A stretch of DNA of 7,708 nucleotides from Chloroflexota bacterium (GTDB lineage: Bacteria > Chloroflexota > Dehalococcoidia > Lucifugimonadales > Lucifugimonadaceae). A program made the position numbers and the translations under genes. The notes under the pieces were generated by a model that was given only the letters and a program-made list of their open reading frames with translations, was not told where the DNA came from and did no database searches. Below are positions 1 to 5,593 of the stretch, piece by piece. Position 1 is the stretch's first letter. Each line of letters begins with the position of its first letter. The stretch spans positions 1 through 7,708 of the forward strand of contig JAJCYX010000274.1 in assembly GCA_029262715.1 (NCBI GenBank), in the 5' to 3' direction.

Positions 1-2467
1 CGTTCTCCTCGGCAGCAGTCACCGCGTCATCGATCAGATCCAGCGTCTGATTCTCAAGCTCACGTCGCTGATCATCAACAAGTCTCTGTGCATCACGAAG
101 CTTGTCCTCGAGGTCGCGCTGGTCGATCCTGATAACCCTGATCTCATCTTCCAGCACGTTGATGCGGTCGTACAGCGGGTCCAGTACCTCGGCGCGCTTA
201 GCCTCGGCCTCGGCCTGCTGTTCAGAGCCAACATTGTTGAACTGGTTGAACGCGGTCTGCTGTTCGTCATCTAGGTCCCACCGGCGCTGTTCCAGTTCGA
301 ACCTCTCCAGTTCGATCTGCTTCAGGCGCTCGTTGAACTTGGCGTACGGGTCGAATGATGAGCCATTGTTCGAGCGGTAAAACTCTGCGATCCGTCCGTC
401 CATCTCCCAGAGCTGGTCTTCGATCGCCCTGATGGCGATGCTGAGTTCCTTCTCAAGCCTGACGGCTTCATTCTGCAGCTCTTCCATGCGGATGTTGTGG
501 TTCCGCGATGCATCGAAACCGTTGTTCTGCAAAGCGTTCAGCTCATCGTGCAAGAGCACGAGCCTGGCTTCGAGAGCAGCGATGTCGGCCGTACCGGTAG
601 AACTGCTGTTGATCGAATTCTGAAGCTTATTCCGGCGCTCTTCGAGTATCCGAATCTTCTCGTTCAGGTCCTGTTCCATCTCGAATGCTTCGTTACGCAG
701 TCTGTCGATCTCGAACTGGAGATCGGATAATCCAGTAGCGTCACCAGTAGCCCCAGCAGAAGAGATCGGTACACCGGCAGCATCGAATTGCTGCTCAGAC
801 TGCAAATCGGAGACCTGCAGCAGGAACGGTGCCTCGGTATCAGCAATGAGCTGTTCCAGGGCGTCGATCTGCGATTCGATCACCTGCAGGTCCGCACTGG
901 ACTCCTGCTCAATCGCTGCAATCTGGTCCAGGATGTCCTGGTTGACAGTTGTAGTCGTAGTGGAACTGGTGTCAGCTGAAGCAATCTGTTCGTACAGCGG
1001 GGGGAGTTGTGCCTCAAGTGCGGCGACAGCAGCATTGTTCTCGCTTACTGCGGTCTCTTTCTGGAGTGCCAGAGCGTCGATCTGTTCTTGCAGATCAGCC
1101 ACCGATGCCGTCTCGCTTGCCAACGCCTGGTCGATGCTGGTCTGCAGAACTTCGATCTGGTCCTCAAGGCCGGCCTTGACGTCTGCATAGTCCTCTGCTG
1201 TTGAGTCCAGCGCATCTATCTGGCTCTGCAGACCGTCTATCTGCGATTGGAGTTCAGCGTTCCCGGTGTCGGTCACGTGGAAGATATCGCCGATCTGCGC
1301 CTCCAGGCTGCTGATCTGTCCTTCCAGGTCCGTTAGCGTTGGAGCAAGGGCCACATGCCTGGCATCAATCTCCTGCTGCAGCGCGGCGATCTCGGCTTCA
1401 ATAGCGGAGATGTCGTCGCCTTCTGTCACAACGACTGTTTCAGCTACTGGTAAAAATGCGTCGATCTCAGCCTGTGCGCTTTCGCGTACCAGGTCGAGCT
1501 GATTCCGAAGCTCATCCAGCTCTGCACGCATCGCTTCGGTAGCCGTAGCCATCTCAGCCTCAAGCTGTTCGATCTTGGCCGCAACATCAGCGTCAACCGG
1601 CGTCCCAACTGTACTGTCAGGGTTAACAACCACGCCTGCGGCATTCACGCCAGCACCGGTAGCTGCCAACTGGTTCTCAAGCTCGGCGATGCGGTTGTAC
1701 AGGTCATTGATCGGAAAAAAGCCTTCGCCCCTGAGGAAGTTAAGCTCGTCCTCAATTGCGAACAGCTCCTGCTGGTTCTGGTCGTTGAACTGGTTGCCGT
1801 TCGCATATGCGTTGGCAATCTCGTTCTGAACATCCGCAATCTGACGGTTCAGGTCATCAGCGGCAGAGATATCTGTCTGTGACCAGCCGTTGGATGCGTT
1901 CAGCTCGTTCATCTGAAGATAGAGATCCTCGATGGGCCTGCGTCCGAACTGGTGCAACCGGTCTAGCTGGCGTTGCAGCGTAAACCGTTCGTCTTCCAGC
2001 GCGGATGTCGAGGGGTCGATGCCGAACGAAGTGTTGTCGAACTGCTGGTCGATCTGGATGCGACGAGACTCGGCTTCCAGCTCACGGTACAGTCGGTCGA
2101 TCTCCGCGTACTTCCCGTTGAACTCCTGCTGGAGCAGTGAAGCGGCACCACCCGGCGCCCACGGGTCCTGGAAACTGTTGTAAGCGTCCTTGAACTCGCC
2201 GTTTTCGAGGTCCTGCACCTGGTTCCACAGGTCCTCCAATTCACGCTCACGAGGAAGGATCTGATTCTCGTAAAGCGACTCAAGCTCGCGCTCTATGGGG
2301 CGCAGCTCGCGGTCTTCAATCTCGGAGATCGCTCTCTGGTTGTCTACCGCCTGTCGGGCTTCGGTCAGACCGACGCCCTGGCAAGCTGTAGCGGCAATGG
2401 CGAGGATGCCGATGACCGGAAGAGTCATCGCTCGTCGCCTGAACATTCGGGGAAGTGCGTTGAACAT
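1..2467 (-). CDS. Long coiled-coil lipoprotein, C-terminus cut by window edge
   Basis: An open frame of 822 codons with no stop, continuing past the left edge. Residues 1-28 form a signal peptide: an Arg-rich n-region (RRR at 10-12), a hydrophobic core (LPVIGILAIAAT, 16-27) and a lipobox ATAC with Cys29. Cys29 is the only cysteine in the 822 residues, which supports lipid attachment. The rest is rich in Glu, Gln, Asp, Leu, Ile and Arg with clear heptads, for example I353/I356/I360/L363/I367 and I410/L413/I417/L420. Non-helical linkers break it near 270-293, 340-350, 497-508 (a run of five Thr) and 561-580. No enzymatic domain was recognised. A role as a surface-anchored stalk, spacer or scaffold is inference. 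ATG at 2446 (Met8) gives a more compact signal peptide and may be the real start; ATG at 2428 would remove all positive charge from the n-region. No convincing Shine-Dalgarno precedes any of the three. The protein identity is unknown, but the coding call is firm. Confidence 0.88.
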   Translation of the reverse strand, partial: MFNALPRMFRRRAMTLPVIGILAIAATACQGVGLTEARQAVDNQRAISEIEDRELRPIERELESLYENQILPRERELEDLWNQVQDLENGEFKDAYNSFQDPWAPGGAASLLQQEFNGKYAEIDRLYRELEAESRRIQIDQQFDNTSFGIDPSTSALEDERFTLQRQLDRLHQFGRRPIEDLYLQMNELNASNGWSQTDISAADDLNRQIADVQNEIANAYANGNQFNDQNQQELFAIEDELNFLRGEGFFPINDLYNRIAELENQLAATGAGVNAAGVVVNPDSTVGTPVDADVAAKIEQLEAEMATATEAMRAELDELRNQLDLVRESAQAEIDAFLPVAETVVVTEGDDISAIEAEIAALQQEIDARHVALAPTLTDLEGQISSLEAQIGDIFHVTDTGNAELQSQIDGLQSQIDALDSTAEDYADVKAGLEDQIEVLQTSIDQALASETASVADLQEQIDALALQKETAVSENNAAVAALEAQLPPLYEQIASADTSSTTTTTVNQDILDQIAAIEQESSADLQVIESQIDALEQLIADTEAPFLLQVSDLQSEQQFDAAGVPISSAGATGDATGLSDLQFEIDRLRNEAFEMEQDLNEKIRILEERRNKLQNSINSSSTGTADIAALEARLVLLHDELNALQNNGFDASRNHNIRMEELQNEAVRLEKELSIAIRAIEDQLWEMDGRIAEFYRSNNGSSFDPYAKFNERLKQIELERFELEQRRWDLDDEQQTAFNQFNNVGSEQQAEAEAKRAEVLDPLYDRINVLEDEIRVIRIDQRDLEDKLRDAQRLVDDQRRELENQTLDLIDDAVTAAEEN
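2381..2467 (-). other. Lipoprotein signal peptide with lipobox
   Basis: This segment codes for residues 1-29 of the coiled-coil protein. The order is three arginines, about twelve hydrophobic residues, then ATA followed by Cys29 (codon 2381-2383) and Gln. The -3 position is Ala rather than the commonest Leu, but -1 Ala and +1 Cys fit signal peptidase II sites. Gln rather than Asp at +2 gives no inner-membrane retention signal by the proteobacterial rule, which may not apply in this organism. Confidence 0.75.
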
Positions 2468-2687
2468 GGAGTTTGATCCTGTGGTGTGGCGGATCCCTGT
2501 GATGCAGAGACGCCATCTTTGGTTCGGGTCATGCGACCTGGAATTCAGAATCAAACCCCTGGCAAACCTTGATGTAGGTGCCAGCACCCAGCGAAAGGAT
2601 CAACGTCGAGGACCGAATGGCTCATTGGACCGCGCAAAAGGATCGTCACGGCTCAGTCATCAGAATGAAGTCAGGTAATATTCGAAA
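2468..2687. other. Divergent intergenic spacer
   Basis: A 220-base gap between the divergent starts of the coiled-coil lipoprotein and the DUF1232 gene. It must hold the promoters for both directions. I see no strong paired -35/-10 boxes, riboswitch-like structure or RNA gene. Two copies of AAAGGATC lie about 44 bases apart near 2594 and 2638, but they are too short to be meaningful alone. Confidence 0.5.
2676..2681 (+). promoter_or_regulatory. Possible leaderless -10 box (TAATAT) of the DUF1232 gene
   Basis: TAATAT ends six bases before the ATG at 2688. If transcription began at the A of that ATG, the hexamer would sit exactly at -12 to -7. No good Shine-Dalgarno lies at normal spacing (the only AGG is about 12 bases upstream), which fits a leaderless message. 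No -35 box is evident. Confidence 0.3.
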
Positions 2688-3065
2688 ATGACATGGATTA
2701 TGTGGCTGCTGGTCGCCGTGGTTCTGACCGCTCTATTGTTGGCTGCGGCGTTCCTGCTCACCCGCCATCTGCAACAACGGGAGCCCTATCGGTCCGTGCT
2801 GAAACTGCGCACCCGCCAGAAGCTACGGCTGTTCAAATCTCTGGTGAAAGACGGTCGGGTGCCTATTTTCGTACGCGCAATGCCGTTCTTGCTGGCCCTA
2901 TACCTGGCAAGTCCAATCGACATCGTGCCCGACTTCATCCCGGTACTTGGCTACCTGGATGACGTTGCCGTAATCGTGTTGACGCTGGCGTTGATGGTGC
3001 GCCTGACCCCGGACGCGCTGATCAGCGAGCATGTAGGCCGAATCGACAAGCAAGAACCGCAGTAG
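2688..3065 (+). CDS. DUF1232 (YkvA-like) small membrane protein
   Basis: A 125-residue protein. Residues 2-25 form a hydrophobic transmembrane helix, followed by a basic segment (about 26-58, including RHLQQR and RTRQKLRLFK). Residues 60-105 hold the DUF1232 core: a helix ending in SPIDIVPDFIPVLGYLDD (75-92), then a hydrophobic helix (93-105). The S/P-x-D-x-x-P-D-x-x-P-x-x-G-x-x-D-D signature is the diagnostic of this family, whose biochemical function is unknown. A short charged tail ends the protein. Most members are membrane-associated and small, so the length is normal. It is divergent from the lipoprotein gene and convergent with the enolase-family gene, so it is probably a single-gene unit. 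Confidence 0.85.
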   Translation: MTWIMWLLVAVVLTALLLAAAFLLTRHLQQREPYRSVLKLRTRQKLRLFKSLVKDGRVPIFVRAMPFLLALYLASPIDIVPDFIPVLGYLDDVAVIVLTLALMVRLTPDALISEHVGRIDKQEPQ

Positions 3066-3143
3066 CCAGTACCTCCGCCATCGGCGAAATTCACATCATC
3101 TCGCGACGCTTCCACGCGTCAAGGGCAAGCACACGGTTCTGAC

Positions 3144-3326
3144 TTAATTGGGGGCGAACCGCTCCAACTGGCGACCGAAGTGGAACATATCGCTACGCTC
3201 AACAGCCCACGAAACGAGTTCAGTGGCATGTTGGTCGATGCAGCAGGGGAGAGGCTGTTCACCAACGTCCTCGGCCCAGACAATTTCATTCTTGAGATAC
3301 AGATTGGCAGGGAGTGACGGAGGCAC
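3144..3326 (-). CDS. Possible small ORF or gene remnant after the enolase gene
   Basis: A 60-codon frame that could begin at a GTG two bases after the enolase-family stop codon, ending at a TAA. The predicted peptide has a balanced, protein-like composition, including LYLKNEIVWAEDV, a Cys-Cys pair and an amphipathic stretch around ELVSWAVERSDMFHFGRQLE. Codons favour G or C in the third position much as the neighbours do. I recognise no family. The frame also stays open upstream, into the end of the enolase gene, for at least ten codons. It could be a translationally coupled small gene, the tail of a decayed gene, or chance. There is no Shine-Dalgarno at ideal spacing. Confidence 0.25.
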   Translation of the reverse strand: MPPSLPANLYLKNEIVWAEDVGEQPLPCCIDQHATELVSWAVERSDMFHFGRQLERFAPN

Positions 3327-3328
3327 AC

Positions 3329-4525
3329 CTACGCCGGCATAAACTCCTCTTCGGACTCGATCTTCTCGCTGTCCAGATCCATGTTGATGCCTGAAGCCGT
3401 CGGAGCCTTAATCATGCCGTTCTCGGGCATCAGCGGGTTTGCTAGGAAGTGCTGGTGTATCGAATTCCACTTCACCAGGTACTCCTGGTAAGGCGTGTGA
3501 ATCGGCGACTGTGTAACCGAAAAGTGGATTCCGGCGGGCGTCGAATGACCATGTGGAATCGTGATCAGGTCATGCGTTGTGGCGTAAGCGGCGATCTTCA
3601 GCGTCTCGGTTAGCCCGCCCGCCCAGTAGATATCAGGCTGCAGGATATCCAGCGCCTCCTGCTCGACAAACCGCTTAAAGCCCCAGCGCGTGTACTCGTG
3701 CTCTGCTCCAGAAATCGGGATGCTGATGCTCTGCCGAACCTGCCGGTAGGTGTCGATGCGGTCCGGCATGGCGACTTCCTCAAGCCAGCGCGGCTCGTAC
3801 TCCTCGATTCGCTCGGCCAGCTTCACAACGTAGTTCAGGTTCATGCTCTGCCAGCAGTCCAGCATGATGTCGTCATCAGGCCCAAGCGTCTCTCGCAGAG
3901 TCTTCACAAGCTCCACATTCTTCGCCAGCCCCTCCGGGCCGGACATCGGGCCGTGCCTGAAAAACCACTTCTGCGCCGTGTAGCCCATCTCCTGGTGCTG
4001 CTTCGCACGCTCTCGCACAAGACCGGAATCGAGCACGTTGTTGCCAAGCATCGAGGCGTAGGCGGGAATTTCGGTGCGAGTCGGACCGCCGAGGAGTCGG
4101 TAAACGGGCTGGTTGAGTGCTCGGCCCTTGAGGTCCCAGAGAGCACAGTCGACGGCCGAGACGGCCATCATGGCGTCGCCCTGTCTGCCGTGGACCAACG
4201 ACCTGTGCATGATGTCCCACAGGTACTCGTGCGCAAAGGCATCACGGCCCAACAAGAGTGGCCGCAGTGAGCGAGCGACTATCGAGGCAACGGAGTCGTC
4301 CATCGGACCGCCGCGACCGGTTGCGCCGTCATCGGTCTCGATCTCTACAAACGTCGCTGACAACTTGTAGTGATTGTCATCGATCTGGTTCTCCCAGCCG
4401 CCTCGCGTCTTGTCACGAAACTCGGAGTAGACGTCAAGAGGCATGACAAGCCGCTCTTCCCAGAAAACTCCGTCTGTTTCCATGGTGCCGTGAACTTTGC
4501 GTAGGCGTACTGAGGTGATGTTCAT
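3329..4525 (-). CDS. Enolase-superfamily dehydratase, rhamnonate-dehydratase-like
   Basis: A 398-residue member of the mandelate racemase/muconate lactonizing branch of the enolase superfamily, normal length. These enzymes abstract the proton alpha to a carboxylate with Mg2+ and usually dehydrate acid sugars. The N-terminal capping domain spans about 1-125 and the barrel about 126-370. Expected metal ligands are Asp223 (MLDCW), Glu249 (WLEE) and Glu275 (SGAEHEY). The catalytic Asp-His pair would be Asp298 (LQPDIYWAGG) and His325 (IPHGHS). The single Lys186 region (QKWFFRHGP) and the LDCW and NY-x-x-KLAE segments resemble L-rhamnonate dehydratase more than mandelate racemase. The true substrate is not certain. 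The start at MNITSV is chosen because GGAG lies six bases upstream and homologues begin there; a longer in-frame start at 4621 adds 32 residues without family resemblance. It lies 187 bases downstream of the phosphodiesterase gene on the same strand. No signal peptide, so cytoplasmic. Confidence 0.88.
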   Translation of the reverse strand: MNITSVRLRKVHGTMETDGVFWEERLVMPLDVYSEFRDKTRGGWENQIDDNHYKLSATFVEIETDDGATGRGGPMDDSVASIVARSLRPLLLGRDAFAHEYLWDIMHRSLVHGRQGDAMMAVSAVDCALWDLKGRALNQPVYRLLGGPTRTEIPAYASMLGNNVLDSGLVRERAKQHQEMGYTAQKWFFRHGPMSGPEGLAKNVELVKTLRETLGPDDDIMLDCWQSMNLNYVVKLAERIEEYEPRWLEEVAMPDRIDTYRQVRQSISIPISGAEHEYTRWGFKRFVEQEALDILQPDIYWAGGLTETLKIAAYATTHDLITIPHGHSTPAGIHFSVTQSPIHTPYQEYLVKWNSIHQHFLANPLMPENGMIKAPTASGINMDLDSEKIESEEEFMPA

Positions 4526-4531
4526 GTGGGT

Positions 4532-4535
4532 CTCC
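4532..4535 (-). promoter_or_regulatory. Ribosome binding site GGAG of the enolase-family gene
   Basis: GGAG on the minus strand is separated by six bases from the ATG at 4525. This supports the 398-residue start over the ATG 96 bases upstream. It is the clearest Shine-Dalgarno in the window. Confidence 0.6.
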
Positions 4536-4598
4536 GGTTGTGTGAGAACGCTGAGGAAAGAGTGAAACCTGCTGATTGCGGGCAGTTTAACGCCACAA

Positions 4599-4614
4599 AG
4601 CACGCTGCCGTGCT
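4599..4614. other. Short hairpin in the phosphodiesterase-enolase spacer
   Basis: AGCACG and CGTGCT form a perfect six-base-pair stem with a four-base loop. On the minus strand it is followed by TTTGTGG, not a full T-tract, so it is at best a weak terminator or attenuator between the phosphodiesterase gene (stop at 4713) and the enolase-family gene. The rest of the 187-base spacer shows nothing else recognisable. Confidence 0.2.
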
Positions 4615-4712
4615 GATTCAACCGCCAGAATTGTCATCGCAATCGAACGAGCGACTTGGGGTGCTCTGTTCCGTGACTCACACAATGAAAGCACCGCAAT
4701 TCGGCTTGCCGA

Positions 4713-5510
4713 CTAAACAGCCAAAATCTTCTGCGCCCTCAGCGGCCAGTCGACGGTTGTTCCTGCTGCCCCGGACGTGTGCGCCCTCAGAAGGTCATCT
4801 TCGGACTTCACGCCCCATGTGCGAACCCATAGACCGTGTTCCTTCGCCATATCGACATCTTCCGATGTCACCGTCTGGGCGTTCGGGTAGATGCCCGAAC
4901 AGCCGATCTTTACAGCAACCTGACACGTCTCAGCGGTCACACTTTGCAACAGGTATCCGTGGTCAAGGTGCGGCATTGCAGTCCTACCGCGCTCCAGCTG
5001 TTCTGGCACAAACGAACTGATCGAAACGCCGGCATCAGCAGGTGACTTCGGCTGCTTCCAGCCATACTCGGCAAGCAAGCTTGCAACCTTTGCTGCCAGT
5101 TCCGGTTCTTTGGATTTCAACTCGAGATGCAAGTTCACATTGCCCTCGTAACGTTGCAAGAACTCTTCAAGCGTCGGTACGAACGCATCGCCGTACGACG
5201 CAGGCCCGTGCCGGCCAACACCATCAGCCGGCGCATCGAACCAGATTCCTGCGTCCAGCGAGTTCAGATATGCAAGTGAAGCCTCAGCAACAGGACCTGA
5301 ACCCGTTGTTGTGCGATCAAGCATGTCGTCATGAATGAGCACCGGAACGCCATCGGAGGTCAGCTGTACGTCAGTCTCGATGTTGTTGAAGCCGTTTTCG
5401 ATTGCGAGATCAATGGCGTCATACGTGTTCTCTGGAGCGTCTGACGAGAAGCCACGGTGGGCAATAAGTGTGAAGTTGCCAGAGGCATTTTTTCTTGAAG
5501 ATGGTGACAT
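4713..5510 (-). CDS. Glycerophosphodiester phosphodiesterase (GDPD family)
   Basis: A 265-residue enzyme of the GDPD family, which hydrolyses glycerophosphodiesters to glycerol-3-phosphate and an alcohol using a divalent metal. The barrel motifs are complete: IAHRG (16-20, with His18 and Arg19), APENT (Glu27, Asn28), IETDVQ (Glu45, Asp47 as metal ligands), LIHDD (His60, the second catalytic histidine) and LELK (Glu130, Lys132). The C-terminal WVRTWGV (Trp228, Trp232) and TTVDWP match the family's closing strand, with TVDWP in place of the usual TDxP. No signal peptide, so it acts in the cytoplasm like UgpQ, in contrast to periplasmic GlpQ. The start at 5510 is chosen because the motif-bearing domain begins about 12 residues later. 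The in-frame ATG at 5630 would overlap the divergent sulfatase start and adds an unlikely 40-residue Cys/Arg-rich extension. It is upstream of and codirectional with the enolase-family gene. Confidence 0.9.
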   Translation of the reverse strand: MSPSSRKNASGNFTLIAHRGFSSDAPENTYDAIDLAIENGFNNIETDVQLTSDGVPVLIHDDMLDRTTTGSGPVAEASLAYLNSLDAGIWFDAPADGVGRHGPASYGDAFVPTLEEFLQRYEGNVNLHLELKSKEPELAAKVASLLAEYGWKQPKSPADAGVSISSFVPEQLERGRTAMPHLDHGYLLQSVTAETCQVAVKIGCSGIYPNAQTVTSEDVDMAKEHGLWVRTWGVKSEDDLLRAHTSGAAGTTVDWPLRAQKILAV

Positions 5511-5517
5511 GGTCGCA

Positions 5518-5523
5518 ATTATG
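5518..5523 (-). promoter_or_regulatory. Possible leaderless -10 box (CATAAT) of the GDPD gene
   Basis: On the minus strand CATAAT, five of six matches to TATAAT, ends seven bases before the ATG at 5510. The position suits transcription starting at or next to the ATG. No Shine-Dalgarno is present in the seven bases between. The -35 region has no clear match to TTGACA. Confidence 0.35.
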
Positions 5524-5542
5524 CGCCGGTTCCCCGCGACCT

Positions 5543-5551
5543 TGCTACGAT
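5543..5551 (+). promoter_or_regulatory. Possible extended -10 for the sulfatase gene
   Basis: TGC followed by TACGAT resembles an extended -10 element in the 83-base divergent spacer. It would start transcription near 5558 and give a leader of about 36 bases. TACGAT matches TATAAT at four of six positions, and no -35 box is evident, so this is a weak call. Confidence 0.2.
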
Positions 5552-5593
5552 GCAGCGCACCTGCAACAGCCAGCCGCATGATCAGAGAAAAAC

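Noticed and set aside
1..2467. Reading the coiled-coil protein as an SMC/Rad50-type chromosome protein
   Set aside because: There is no Walker A near the N-terminus; a signal peptide with lipobox is there instead.
34..2516. Numerous 60-130 residue ORFs on both strands across the first 2.5 kb
   Set aside because: All lie out of frame with the 822-codon minus-strand frame and have Ser/Arg-rich, shadow-like translations.
2468..2687. Possible structured RNA or riboswitch in the divergent spacer
   Set aside because: No extended stems or known riboswitch core sequences were seen.
3105..3120. GACGC / GCGTC hairpin after the DUF1232 gene
   Set aside because: A five-base-pair stem with no T-tract on either strand is too weak to call a terminator.
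3698..4270. Plus-strand ORF of 190 codons
   Set aside because: It is antisense to the enolase-family gene, whose catalytic motifs are complete; the plus-strand translation has no recognisable domain.
4526..4621. N-terminal extension of the enolase-family protein by 32 residues
   Set aside because: The ATG at 4525 has a GGAG six bases upstream and matches where homologues begin; the extension has no family resemblance.
4526..5020. Plus-strand ORF of 164 codons
   Set aside because: Mostly antisense to the GDPD gene and of low-complexity Ser/Arg/Pro composition; no domain seen.
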